Assembly (NCBI GenBank): GCA_008828725.1
Contig: MEHQ01003762.1
Coordinates: 1,128,331-1,192,330 of the forward strand
Length of the DNA stretch: 64,000 nucleotides
Source: Saccharina japonica
Lineage: Eukaryota; Sar; Phaeophyceae; Laminariales; Laminariaceae
Direction: 5' to 3'
Numbering within the stretch: the stretch's first letter is position 1; each line of letters starts with the position of its first letter. A program made the position numbers and the translations under genes. The notes below the pieces were generated by a model. That model saw nothing but the letters and a program-made list of their open reading frames with translations, made no database searches and had not been told where the DNA came from. Shown one piece after another: positions 1 to 11,208 of the stretch.

Positions 1-948
1 CATTTGTACTTCGTATTATAATAATGTGTTGTGAATATAATCAGAAAAAGTAATAGAGGGAGACGATATACGAAGTACCTGTTCACCGGCACGCGCGCGT
101 ATTACTAAGTTATTGGCTACTTCATCGTAGCCCCGCCGGCGTGGGGGGCACATATATACATATACGAGTATAGATATGCCCTATTAATAGTAGAGGTATA
201 TAGTACCTGTGCACCGGCAACGTCTTCTTCACAACAATGTTTTATACCTTGAATCACGCCACCCCGTGCGCTGTGGTTGTGGCTCGGAATCCACGTACAA
301 ACAGCACGGTTTTGACCCAAAGATGTTGTTCTGTTCAATGATTTGAAGGCGTTTCACGTCACCATCCGGTTTTAACCGGTTTTTCGTGAAAGCCGGTTAA
401 AACCGGCTGAAAAAAAATCGGCTTTATCCGGTTTTTTGTTTTGGTAATAACGCCTCGTTATCCGGTTTTTGTTTTTTTGCCCCCCGGTGCCCACCCCTAG
501 TCAAGAGTCGTTACTACCGCTGCCGCTAACCCCCCCAGTGAACCACTCAAACAAGAAACAAACAAACAAAATAAAACAAATAATATAATTCAAGGACTAG
601 TCGAACCGGTACATTGCCACACGATCTACCATTTCATTTCTGCGTTCGTCGACAGCTGTATCAGTACGGCTGCCCCCCTCTCCCCCTCCCTTTGTCGTCT
701 CTCTTGGAGTCCTCAGCCGCATACCGTATGCCGTAGCTAGCTCCTCTTCGCTTCGCCCATGTGCCACCTCCACATCAAATGGCCCGCCGCTTCAACGACC
801 CGTCGATACCACTTCCCACTTTTAGCCGCCCTCGGCCATAACACCGCCTCTGCCCCGAACAGCAAAGGGGAGCTTTCTGTTGAGCCCTTTGTCGCTCGAA
901 AAACCCTGAGGACATCTGCTAGACATTGGGCCTAGTTTTTGTTTCTGG
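1..948. other. gene-free stretch with T-rich and CCGG hairpin DNA
   Basis: No coding region is recognised. The stretch holds AT-rich sequence, a strong hairpin near 366-406 (listed separately), several further copies of the motif CCGGTTTT up to about 475, and a pyrimidine-rich piece around 670-700. Small open frames here show no family features. Confidence 0.6.
366..406. repeat. perfect inverted repeat (hairpin)
   Basis: Two 14-bp arms, CCGGTTTTAACCGG at 366-379 and its exact reverse complement at 393-406, are separated by 13 bases. More CCGGTTTT-type motifs follow. It could be the remnant end of a small foldback element, but no target duplication was identified. Confidence 0.75.
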
Positions 949-1642
949 TCAGCCAGGTTCCGGGTTCTCCCCACCGACGATCGTCTCAAACACCACTCGC
1001 CGGGTTAGCCGCTTTCTGGTCGTGCGCTGTACGCCCCCCGCAAAGAGGAGTCGTCGTTTGCGGATGGATAGTCGTCTCAACGCTCTCGCATGGTGCCTTT
1101 TTGAGAGCCTTGGCGTACGGCATGATATGGTCGGTGCTTTGTCGGCGCTGGAAACCAATGATCCGTAGGAGGAAATTGTGGTGTGCCGTTCGGAGCTCAA
1201 CGAAGTGCTCCTGGCCAAGGGTCCACGTCACACACCCGTACAGCAGTATCTCCATCACCTTGGCCTTTAGCATGGGCACCTTTAGATTGAATGGGGCATT
1301 CTCCATATCGTGCAGCTCCCGCTTGAACCGACTGTAGCATGCCCTTGCCGCTCGGATCCGTCGTTTGATCTTTGGCATCATATCCGCGCTTGCGACGACA
1401 AGACCACCCAGGTACAAAAACTGCATCGTCTGTTTATACCTCTGACCCGCTGCTTCGATGACGAGCGGTGAGGTCCGCAGTGCCTGGTTTGGTGTCCGCA
1501 GCAGCATATAATCCGTTTTCGTTACGGATACGGTGAGGAGACTAGCTGATTCGAAAACGGTCGCAATGACGATCATCATCTTCGCAAGCCCTTCCGCTGA
1601 CTTAGACACAATGCCTGCATCGCCGGCGTGGGCATATCCCAT
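949..1642 (-). pseudogene. LINE-type reverse transcriptase fragment, frameshifted
   Basis: This is the C-terminal half of a non-LTR retrotransposon reverse transcriptase. The minus-strand frame reads a broken catalytic box (YAHAGDAGIVSKS where a Y-A-D-D-A-G-type box is expected). It then shows typical thumb and connection features: YLGG, a basic IKRRIRAA segment, LLYGCVTW, and a LRTAHHNFLLRIIGF block ending in RRQSTDHI. Near position 1065 the homology moves to another frame, where RKRRLLFAGG and a VVGGENP-like segment continue to 949, so there is at least one frameshift. The 5' part of the element, its endonuclease and its tail are absent. It is a dead 5'-truncated copy. LINE class is confident; the clade is not assigned. 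Confidence 0.85.
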
Positions 1643-3480
1643 ACTGCTCTCTCTACACGTGCTAGTGGGTCACCCTTTACCCCGTCCTCCCCGAGATCCG
1701 GCGCCCGTAATCCAACATTGCCGCCGGTAGCATGAGCAGTTTCTTGTCTGCCATTTGTCGATGTTGTTGGTCATAGCGATGGTAGCGGATGAGAGTCAAG
1801 AAATTTGGAACATTTCGTGCGAGGATTTTGACGGCAGCCACTAGGGTGGAGTATGTTAAGGGTGTGTTGGCGTGAGTCCGTAACGACCGTACACCGGACC
1901 CACCTTGACTGGTCGGTCACGTCTAAAATGTACTCCAGACATATGGCGTTCAACGCCGTATTCACGGACTGCACGTTGACCCAGTGGGATGTTTGTCGCC
2001 TGCCGGCAACTGAAATGTCGTCTCCGTACGTCCTCTTAAAAATGGACCACCCAACATGCTTTCGCGGTTGGCCTGCTTTACGAAACGAACCAGCCGGTTC
2101 GGCAGCAGGGCAAGAATTGATAATGAAAATCTTGTTCTTCAGCAGAGGTTTACCAGATTGACGTTCACACTGTCTGATGAGCTGTTCGAAGCTGGAAAGC
2201 AGATGATGCTCCGTCTGGGAATGTGCTCGGGTATACGATAGTACCAACCACAGCATAGACCTATTTTATTGGATCCTTCGCACGCAACCGTGATCGCGAT
2301 GCTCCTCCCAACAATGCACAATTCCATCGACGATAGTATGGCAGCCCGATACATCGATGATGGTGTCAATGGGTTTCCACGTGTGTGGCGGCGTGGCGCG
2401 TCATGTCGCGGGCACAAACTACGGCGATTGTTCAGCGATAGAAGTCACCAATTGATCCCTGTATATTTTTCCATTGCTTGAGGATAGCGTCGCCTTGCCG
2501 ATACGATACGCTCCTCTTGAAAACTCTCGAGTCGAAATAATTTCGTGTCAGCTTTAGAATGAACAGCGTCCGTGAGATGGGTGGTTCGACGCTCCTTCCA
2601 GGACATAGTCTCGCCGGCCCCATGACGGCGGTTCCCTGTATTTTGTTCGTACGAGTATGATTCCGAAGTGACGTTTGGCCATGGTAGTACAGTCGCCACC
2701 CAAAACGATGATATTTGGTAATATGAGTAGGTCGGCATGATTTAACTGCAATCAGATAATCATCCTATCTGTCCAGGGTGTAAAAACCCCATTGGCTTGC
2801 TTCGCTTGAAACACCAACGAAACGTGCACATACTAGGAGACTGCCTCGCCCAGTGATTCATTCAAGACATAGTGCACGGGTGCCCCCCACGCTAGGGTTT
2901 ACCCTGTACATATCCTAAGACCTATATATATATAATATACCCAAAGCACTACGGATTGTTGTGGCTAGGACCATACGACGGTTCATATCTGTTTTAGGCC
3001 GTACTTTGCAGAAGCGTACTCATGTAAGAGTAGTTCGAACGGTGCACTCACCTCGCCAGTGCTACACCCTGCCTTCCGTGGGAAACATGCACCAGAACGC
3101 GCCTTTAGCCAAGCACTGGACCCTGTCTTTCAAATTGGAAGAATTCCCTTTGCCTAACTTTGCCCGTCTAGACACTGCTCAACCTAAAGCACCGCAATTG
3201 ACCATCGATGGAATTTTCGGTCAGCCACAAACGTAATCGCACCAAAGACTCATTTAAACTGTGCGTAACATCAGGCCCCCGTCGTTTACGGCCGTCAATC
3301 AGGGCTCGCGTGCCGCGATGATGATGATGATATGCCCCAGTCTCCCTACGTAGTTGAATTGCCTCTCTATCGGGTGAACGCACGAGCCTCTACACAACCT
3401 AGGGTCCAGCGCGCAGAAGTAAAATTGAGACGACGGGTGACTTACGCAACGGAGACTTGCGGAATAGTGCCAGCTATATG
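1643..3480. other. gene-free stretch
   Basis: No recognisable gene. The longest frame, 161 codons on the minus strand at 1771-2256, has no domain I recognise and no repeat structure. It might be decayed transposon sequence upstream of the LINE fragment, but nothing seen supports that. Confidence 0.5.
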
Positions 3481-3545
3481 CTATGGTATATGGTATGGTA
3501 TATGGTATGGTATATGGTATGGTATATGGTATGGTATATGGTATT
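3481..3545. repeat. 12-bp microsatellite (GGTATATGGTAT)n
   Basis: About five copies of a 12-bp unit that alternates GGTATAT and GGTAT. As 12 is a multiple of three, one frame reads a monotonous Tyr-Gly-Ile-Trp tetrapeptide. That is a consequence of the repeat and not evidence of a gene. Confidence 0.9.
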
Positions 3546-4061
3546 GTAGAGCCTGTATAGTCTGAGGGTGGTCACTTGAGGAAGCCTTTATCCCACCCAA
3601 AAAAATGTTTTGACAAGCGACAGGTGCGCTTAACCCAATGGGCCTCCCAGTTGGCCTCGGTATACAAGGTAGCTGTTAGAAACAAAAACAAGCATTCCCA
3701 CGAGATTGTGTCGTTTCTCAGTTTTCGCGCCCCCCTCAGTCATACCATATACCAGGTACCGGTATATGTTTGGCCAATCAGTGCTACTCCTGTCGCAGTT
3801 CGTGTTGAGTGCATTCACTGCATTCAGTCAGACTTGCACACTCACGTGTGGATGGCCACAATATATGCCAGCGTTTATACAGTGTACAATATTGACCCTG
3901 CTGGGTCTGACGAATGTCCAGATTAACACCGTTTTTCCATCTGGGGTTAGGCACTCATTAATAGTCACAATGGAAACACAAGACACAAAAATTATTATGT
4001 TAGGTTACCGTGTAAATATGTTAGCAAAGCCAAGTGGCACCCCCCCCACCCCCACCCCCCC
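3546..4061. other. gene-free stretch ending in a C-rich tract
   Basis: No gene recognised. The last 22 bases before the gap (4040-4061) are nearly all C with a few A. Such a homopolymer-like tract commonly stops sequencing or assembly and probably explains the gap that follows. Confidence 0.6.
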
Positions 4062-4085
4062 NNNNNNNNNNNNNNNNNNNNNNNN
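4062..4085. other. assembly gap (24 N)
   Basis: A run of 24 N. Sequence character changes across it: C-rich algal-type DNA on the left, and bacterial-type DNA with an rnpB gene starting about 50 bases to the right. The two sides should not be assumed contiguous. Confidence 0.99.
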
Positions 4086-7000
4086 CGAGAACTCAAAAAG
4101 ACAAGGCTGGAGCCAGCGAGGGTAAAATAACAGGAACGCTATAGACGGTTTCTGTCCACTCTGCGAGATGGGCAATCATTCCTCTTGCGAACGGCGTTAC
4201 CGACGCTGTACAGCGACACACCCCGCGGGCGCGAGCAAGACAGCCATACACGCCCCCTATCGGTCTTGCTCCAGGGGGTTTACCAGCGGGCTGCCCGTCG
4301 CCGCCGCCCGGTGAGCTCTTACCTCACCTTTCACCCTTTACCCCGGATCAGATCCGAGGCGGTCTACTCTCTTGTGGCACTTTCTCGGCTTACCGCCGCG
4401 TGGACATTATCCACGCCTTTGTCTCTATGGAGCCCGGACTTTCTCCAGTACGCAGTTACCGCGTACCAGCTACTGCCAGCCGTCTGGTAAGGGGCATATA
4501 AGGCGATTAAGCTTATGAAGGACCACCATATCGAGCCCTTAGGAAAGTGCTTTGCTTTTTATGCCTTAACACCGGCGTCTTGAGACGGCCCTTTCGCAAC
4601 CGGAACGGTCAAATGGTGGCATTCTCCTTCTGGTAGAGATAGACGAGTTGCGACAAGCCAAGCATCACAAGTGGCATTTTACACCGTCCGATAGGGCGCT
4701 CGCTGTACCACAATATTTTTCTGTCTCTGAGGATCGTTTGCGAGGACTGCACGGCATCCGCGCCAAAGCAACAATCCCATCATTTTCGGTCAGAATGGAT
4801 GTTGTTGCACAGGAGCGCGGTTTCGAGGTCGGATATAACGCCCCTCGTTTCTGGCCTCGTTTCCTTGCGTATCATCTCAACGTTTGCTGGAGCTGAATAT
4901 TTCGATTTATTCGATTAGTCGGGACTGCCGAGCGATATAACCATCGAACACATTCTGGGATGCATTTTCGCAAGTTCACGGTGCAAAAAAACGCCCCCAA
5001 TGACGAGCCAAAATAAGAAATTTTTTTGTTCCGTCTTTGCATAAATTTTGCTCAACAGATCAGAATTTCCGTTTCGAGTTTTCTTGAACTGATATTACGA
5101 CCAGTCCAACCCAAATGACTGATAACCAAGATCATCAAACAACCGCGCATTGGGCTGTGATCGATCGCCGTCATAACCCGGCAGACCAAAACGGGATGCC
5201 CATCCCCTTTAGAGCAAGTTTTTTTCAAAGGGGGACTTAGCAACAGTCAGGCGCAGCTCAAATTGCCCGCCCTCTGTTAAGGTCAAACAAAGATGCGCGG
5301 CTTTGCCATTGCCGATGCCGTCGCCATATCACCTCTATACGCCATGTGCATGCGTATTTTCTACAATAAATGAGGGCATTCCCTCATTTGACAAGGAATT
5401 ACGCTGGTGTTAACTCGCTTTCGCGGTACGTTTTTGGCTTGATTTGGCAAGGTGCTTTGCGCTTGCACGGCTCTTTTTACGCTTTCGCCGTGTTTGGTTT
5501 TGAAGCACCTGTCTTCTTGTCTGGACGGCGTAAGGTCCAAACCGCAACGCCCGCCATTTCCTCAAGCTTCCTGCAAGCATTGAGCGTAAGAATCAGGATT
5601 CGTCATAATTTTACGGTCTGCCGTGAAACTTATCGTCGCTGATTCAACATATGACTGCCCACATGCCCCCCCCAGAGGCGACTACCATCAAGCAAACAAA
5701 GCATAACCTGTAGCGAGGAGATCAGTGTTTTAGCTCGGCCGAATAAGCTGAATTGGCGAGTCCAGGACGTTTGTGACAAATACTGATTTATAACCGGCGT
5801 AAGGACATTTAAAATTAGCTAGCAAAGGCGCGTGTAAAGCTGCGCGGCGAGCGCCATAAATAAGGCTGGGGAGACTTTACGTGCTCAGTATCTGGCGAGC
5901 GCTATTGGATTGCGTCATCTCTTTCGAACGGCTCGTTGCTCAAACACATATCCATACGTTCAGTGGGGTCTGCGATATGAGTCCAAGCGCGCGATCATGG
6001 CGCTAAACCTGTTCCCCATTGCGCCCTTTTCCCTTTCAGAGCGAACTGAAATCGGCGCCATGGCAGTCATAGTTGTGTTTCGCAATTCTTGATGATGCTG
6101 CAGGTAATTTGTGGAGACCGCCACCAAATTGATCGTCAAGCATAACATATTGACTTTGGCCCCTCCGCGAAGGCCTCGCACATGCGCTGATATTGACGCA
6201 GATCAAAGGCACGCCCTCGTATACGGCGGTGTGGGAGACTTTCACATTTAAAGCGGGTTTTCGGCGCACGCATAGCCGCGCTCAGGGCCCAAACTTCACC
6301 TTAATCATTCCCCTTGCGCGCGGGTACACGCCCGGTACAGACACTGCGCGGCAAACCCCCATCTGACGAATGGGGTTGATCCAGGCACGAACATACCCTT
6401 TGGCAAACATACGAATATATTGGGGTCTTTTTTCTGGCTTCCCACCATTATCAGGCGATTTAGGCTGCTCTGTGTTGGCTCAATGTATGCAGAGCTTGAT
6501 CAATTCGACGCCGGACATCCCGTCTATAGCGAATGATGAACCTTGGTGACGATCGCAAAATCCCTTTCGGCACGCCTGAACCTGTCGAGCGCTCAATAAC
6601 GTGAACCAAGCGGCCGGGTTAAATCAAGTGGTCTGAGAAAAATCCCGCGCCGCTTGAATACACTGTCCTGGGCTGCGTTCTCCCGGGGGGGATTAGCAAT
6701 GCACATGCGAACATTGATAACTCAAGATCGAAGTCTGCATCCTCAAATCAGTAGCGATAATCAACATTGAAGGCACTTTTAACGAGCTTTTGACGCATCG
6801 TTTTTAGATTATTTGCATACGATCTTCGTAGAACTTCAAAATGTCTTGAAACGCCACGAACACACGGCGCTGCTCGACGGATCCAAAATCAAAAGTTGAC
6901 CAATATGCATCGGGAATTAGGGTCGTCAGCGCCACAAAAGACGCATCATACTTGTAATGATCCATCGTTTCTCCGCACCAGCCGCTCAGAGCTCTCTATC

Positions 7001-8760
7001 GCTCAAGTCAGACGTATTGGGAAAACTAATGGGAGCTTCAAGCAAGGTTGCCAGTCCATCTCAACCAGAGGCGAGTTCGAGCGCGGGGCGCAAGAGGGCA
7101 TCAATAGCATATAGAGTTTTTATGAACAAAGCGCAATTCAATGGGCAAGGGTCTGAAGATCGCTCCCGCCCGCTAACACGGTCTGAACCCAAGCGGCGTT
7201 GAACGCCTTACGGCAGCCTCTGTTGCAGGTCATAGAGGCCGGTTTGAGGCCACAAGCGTAACCCAATCAAGTTAGCATGATTTGCCATGCCTCTACAGAT
7301 GGATTTTTTTCGTTCACTGCTCAAGCCTTCCAATCTTGTCAGCGCATCTTTTAGAGCGGGCTCAGGCCAAAGGCCGATGCCTGAACGCGCAATCGATTCC
7401 ATGGAAAACTGCTCACCGGGATCGCCTTACGCGGAAGGGCAAATACTCGAGGTGTCCGACAATGCGCGGTTTGAGGAATATCCAGCGCGAGAAGTTACCC
7501 AGCAAAGGCGCGTCAGCGCCTCTATCTGCACTTCGGGATAAGGGAAACACATCAGCGAGAGGCCAATCGCTGCCCACATTGACATTTCAATTACATTGAG
7601 CGGGAATTCAGTCTTATCACCTTGCAGCTTTGAAACACCGCATGCAGGCAGCGCTTATCTTCACCGACAGTTGGGGCGATACGTCATCTTCCAAAGATGT
7701 AATGCGCCGAAACCTGTGCCTCTGAATCACGCATCGGTCAAGCGCGTTCTGACCGTTTTCCAACCCGTATAATGCCAGACAAGACATTCATCAATCGGCG
7801 TTTTCGATCACTTAAATTGGACTGGAGCGGCCTCAATCTTCACGCTTTCTACCTTCTTCATTTTATCCAAACGCCGCTTCTGGATGCCTATTCGCTCTGA
7901 CTTAGAAATGACAAAGCACGCAGGGAAAATGCTGAACCGACATACAGTTGCAAGGTTTAATGCCTCACTTCAGTAGGCAAACACTCAAAATAACGCCCAA
8001 ACCGGGCGTATCAATGTCGTGGAGAGATTCAGGAAACATCATATTCTGATCAGCGTGTAAAACTTCCATGCCACACATGACTCCCAAAACGCAAAGGCGG
8101 TTGCAAGCCAAACAGCCACCATCGATTAAACACATCAGCATTTACGTCGTTTTTCAACAGGCTTGAAGCCGCGACAAAGGCACAATCTGAACAGTCCAAT
8201 CCAAAGCTGCATCTTGCAAAGCAACGATTGGCGGCATTCTTTTCATCAGTATGCTCGCAGCAGAGGCATCGCTGCCGCTGCCGCGATACTAACAGCAGGC
8301 CCGTAGACTGAACTGGAAGTTATCCTGGATCAACCGCGAGATTAATATCGCCCCCGCACAAAACGGCCGAGCATAATTACCTAATCCACGAACCGCAACC
8401 GACGGGTTCCCCAAAAAAGGCCATACTCATCAAAGTTCGGAAACAAAGGGCACGCCCAACTTGGCGACCACGCGACTGAACTTTTTTAGCGGCTTGCCTG
8501 GATTTTAAGCCGATGAAATATTTTGAAGGCAAAATGCACAAGCCCCCATTCCCCATTTTTTCGCGATCAGAATAGAAACAGGTTTCCAAGGGTTTTTTCG
8601 GCAAGGGCCGCAAAAAGAACAGACCAGGACCAACGACGACACAATTACCCGCCAAACTAAGCCTGGCCAAAATAAAGGTCGGGCAATTCCAATTAATCGC
8701 AGCAATTTTCACCGGTCCGGGTCGAGTGTGGCGTGAGTTTGTTTTACCACCAGGTTTCAG
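4086..8760. other. bacterial-like block without intact protein genes
   Basis: The block begins directly after the gap and contains a bacterial RNase P RNA gene near its left edge. Apart from that gene no frame exceeds about 111 codons on either strand, and none of the short frames was recognised. Real bacterial DNA would be expected to be mostly open, so this is either pseudogenised insertion DNA, single-pass sequence with many indels, or something else whose coding content I cannot read. The right edge, placed near 8760, is only a change in sequence texture. The longest frame, 111 codons on the minus strand at 8377-8712, is not recognised. Confidence 0.5.
4139..4490 (-). ncRNA. rnpB: bacterial-type RNase P RNA (M1-like)
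   Basis: RNase P RNA is the catalytic RNA that removes 5' leaders from pre-tRNAs. On the minus strand the order of conserved blocks is correct. The 5' strand of P1 (AGACGG) pairs with CCGTCT at the 3' end. Next comes a P3 hairpin (GTACGC...GCGTAC), then GAGAAAGTCCGGGCTCC (universal core, usually GAGGAAAGTCCGGGCTCC), AAGAGCTCACCG, GGTAAACCCC, GGAGCAAGACC followed by an ATAGG-type motif, GGAATGATTGCC, and a final ACAGAA. The length of about 350 nt is normal. The GC-rich form suits a free-living bacterium, possibly an alphaproteobacterium, better than an AT-rich organelle. One base appears missing in the GAGGAAAG block. Ends are inferred from P1 pairing. Confidence 0.88.
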
Positions 8761-9426
8761 GCCCCGCTATTAACGACAAATCTATAAGTCGGGGACCGGC
8801 TTGATGAATATAGCAGGAAATGATCGAGCCGTAGAACTTCATTTTTTCTTGGCTGTTACTAAGGGGTTTTTTCTTATCTCTAACGATTTAAGACCTGTTG
8901 GTTGGTCCGGCTTAGTCGGCTCCCACCGTTCTCCGATACAGCCCGGGTTTCCCCGCCCCCCTCCATATCCTCCTCTCCGTTCGCTTTTTTATTTTTCCTT
9001 TTTCCCTACCCCGCCCCCCCGGGGTCCTCGCTTCCTCTCCGATCGTTACCCTCCCACCCCCCCCTCCCCCCGCCCCTCGGCTCGAATTTTCCCTCCCGAA
9101 ACCTCAGTTTTTCTGGTGTATATCCATCATGGCCGTAGTACTGAAGGTACCCCTAACTGATTCCGTTTGTTAGTTGTTCTAATTCGTTTAAAAAAAACAC
9201 TGGGACTTATTGTAATGGAAGCCACGTTTTGACCACCGGTATACCTCAACGTGAGAAGCATAACCATGCAAGTTGGCCATAGTTCCACCTCACAAGGCCT
9301 TATTTTTCGTTTTTAATGCCACTTCCGATATTAATAGGTGTGCACACGCTGGTCGAGACTCCCAGCTGTGTTGGCGATCTCTCTTGCGCTCCCTACGGCG
9401 TTTCGTCTTCCCACTCCTCGGCGAGA
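8761..9426. other. gene-free stretch upstream of the EsV-1-7 gene
   Basis: No gene recognised. It contains the pyrimidine-rich tract at 8940-9105 (listed separately) and then ordinary sequence up to the start of the EsV-1-7 gene. Frames open across the tract are proline- and serine-rich because of base composition. Confidence 0.55.
8940..9105 (+). promoter_or_regulatory. long pyrimidine-rich tract upstream of the EsV-1-7 gene
   Basis: About 165 bases are overwhelmingly C and T on the plus strand, with runs of C up to eight. The tract sits about 320-490 bases before the proposed start of the EsV-1-7 gene. Such tracts can be promoter or 5' UTR elements or can form triplex DNA. Its role here is inference, and it may be only a low-complexity region. 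Confidence 0.35.
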
Positions 9427-11208
9427 ATGGGGCGCTGCCGACACCCTCAGTGCCTAACATCTGGGAGCTTCAGCTTCGAGGGCGGCATGGTGAAGGCAGT
9501 GTACTGCAAGCAACATGCTGTGGACGGCATGGTGGACGTCATCAACAGGCGTTGCTTGCATGAAACCTGCACAACGAAGCCGAGTTATAGCGTGGAGGGC
9601 AGCAGGGTGCCGGTGTACTGTAGTAAGCATGCTCCCGACGGCATGATGAACGTCACGGGCAAGCGTTGCTTGCATGAATCCTGCATGAAGCACCCGAGCT
9701 TTACCATTGAGGGCAGCAAGAGAGCGCTGTACTGCAAGAATCATGCTGACGACGGCATGGTGAGGGTTGAAGGCAGGCGTTGCTCACATTTCGCTTGCAC
9801 AAAATCCCCGCACTTTAATGTGGAGGGAAGCAAAACACCGGTGTACTGCAAGCAGCATGCCAACGACGGTATGGTCAACATAACCAGCAAGCGCTGCCTT
9901 CATGAGTCCTGCACGGCCCGCCCAAGCTTTAATGTGAAGGGCAGCACCACACGGGTGTACTGCAAGCAGCATGCTCAGGACGGCATGGTCAACATCCTGC
10001 ACAAGCGCTGTTCACACGACCTTTGCGAGAGGAAGCCGGTGTATAATCTCGAGGGAAGAAAAACACCGGTATACTGCAAGCAACACGCCGATGACGGCAT
10101 GATCAACGTCTATCGCAAGCGTTGCTCACATGACTCTTGCCTGAAGATCCCGTGTTTTAATGTCGAGGGAAACAAGACAGCAGTGTACTGCAAACAGCAT
10201 GCTGCGAAAGGCATGGTCAACGTCCGCAGCGAGCGTTGCGCGCAGGAGGCTTGCACAAGGCAGCCTTCCTTCAATCTGAAAGGAATCAAGCCCCCATTAT
10301 ACTGCAAGAAACATGCTAAGGTGGGAATGGTGAACGTCTCCATTAAGCATCCGGTGTCAACCAATGTTGCGGCTGCTGACTGCACGATCAGTCCAAGCGT
10401 TAAAGAGAAGGGCAGCAACACACGTAAGGTCAGCGCCCACCCCAAGCGTTGCTCACATGACCCTTGTCAGAGGAGCCCGGCGTTCAACTTCGAGGGAAGC
10501 AAGTCAGCTGTATACTGCAAGCAACACGCCGCTGACGGCATGATCAACGTCTATCGCAAGCGTTGCTCACACGACTCTTGCATGAAGGTCCCTTGTTTTA
10601 ATGTCGAGGGGAGCAAGTCAGCAGTGTACTGCAAACAACATGCTGCAGAAGGCATGGTCAACGTCCGCAACGAGCGGTGCACGCATGGGGCCTGCACGAG
10701 GCAGCCGTCCTTCAACCTGAACGGAAACAAGTCCCCTTTGTACTGCAAGAAACACGCTAAGGTGGGAATGGTGAACGTCCGCACTAGGCCTCCTTTACGT
10801 GACACCCCCAAAACAAAGCCAGGGCGGGCCGTACTAGTCAAAGTTGCGGCTGCTGAATCTTCCCGGCACGCTAGCGATAGTTCGGACGGTTCTGTAATGA
10901 CGTCTGATTCACCGCCTAAGGAGTTCTCCGGTCGGAAGCGATCGAGGTGTGAGCTCGACCAGAAGAAACCTCCGCCCAGCCTCGGTCACCGCCATTCCCT
11001 GGAAGGGGTGTTCGGTGAAACAAAAAGGAAAGGTCGCAGGAAGGGAGTTCCTCACACCTCAGTTTCCATATCTTCTAACGACAACACTGTGGGAACAGCC
11101 AACTCGGCGGCCCGTCAGGCTGTGCCGCAGGCAATGCCCCCCTCAACCGACGCCCGACAAACAGAGGAGCCTATCAAGACCGAGGCGGAGCTGGCCCTCT
11201 TCTGCTAG
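9427..11208 (+). CDS. EsV-1-7 repeat protein, 11 intact plus 1 degenerate repeat
   Basis: The protein of 593 residues is built of tandem units of about 38 residues of the form C-x4-C-x16-C-x2-H, each followed by a linker like AxDGMVNVxxKR. This is the EsV-1-7 motif, known from the Ectocarpus developmental regulator IMM and a large brown algal family. The Cys/His set suggests metal binding, but the biochemistry is not established. Units 1-8 cover about 9430-10350. The next unit has lost most of its cysteines (10350-10446), and three more follow to about 10790. Units 6-8 and 10-12 match best in order, so a three-unit block was duplicated. The last 145 residues are hydrophilic with basic clusters (GRKRSR, KRKGRRKG), possibly nuclear localisation signals. 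I chose the Met of MGRCRHPQC; the frame is open 37 codons further up to 9316. No intron is needed. Confidence 0.9.
   Translation: MGRCRHPQCLTSGSFSFEGGMVKAVYCKQHAVDGMVDVINRRCLHETCTTKPSYSVEGSRVPVYCSKHAPDGMMNVTGKRCLHESCMKHPSFTIEGSKRALYCKNHADDGMVRVEGRRCSHFACTKSPHFNVEGSKTPVYCKQHANDGMVNITSKRCLHESCTARPSFNVKGSTTRVYCKQHAQDGMVNILHKRCSHDLCERKPVYNLEGRKTPVYCKQHADDGMINVYRKRCSHDSCLKIPCFNVEGNKTAVYCKQHAAKGMVNVRSERCAQEACTRQPSFNLKGIKPPLYCKKHAKVGMVNVSIKHPVSTNVAAADCTISPSVKEKGSNTRKVSAHPKRCSHDPCQRSPAFNFEGSKSAVYCKQHAADGMINVYRKRCSHDSCMKVPCFNVEGSKSAVYCKQHAAEGMVNVRNERCTHGACTRQPSFNLNGNKSPLYCKKHAKVGMVNVRTRPPLRDTPKTKPGRAVLVKVAAAESSRHASDSSDGSVMTSDSPPKEFSGRKRSRCELDQKKPPPSLGHRHSLEGVFGETKRKGRRKGVPHTSVSISSNDNTVGTANSAARQAVPQAMPPSTDARQTEEPIKTEAELALFC

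Noticed and set aside
1771-2256. 161-codon minus-strand frame as a gene
   Set aside because: No recognisable motif or repeat and no supporting neighbour; length alone is weak evidence here.
4062-8760. Organellar insertion (plastid or mitochondrial) as source of rnpB
   Set aside because: The RNA and flanks are too GC-rich for a brown algal organelle, and no organellar gene was recognised; not fully excluded without a search.
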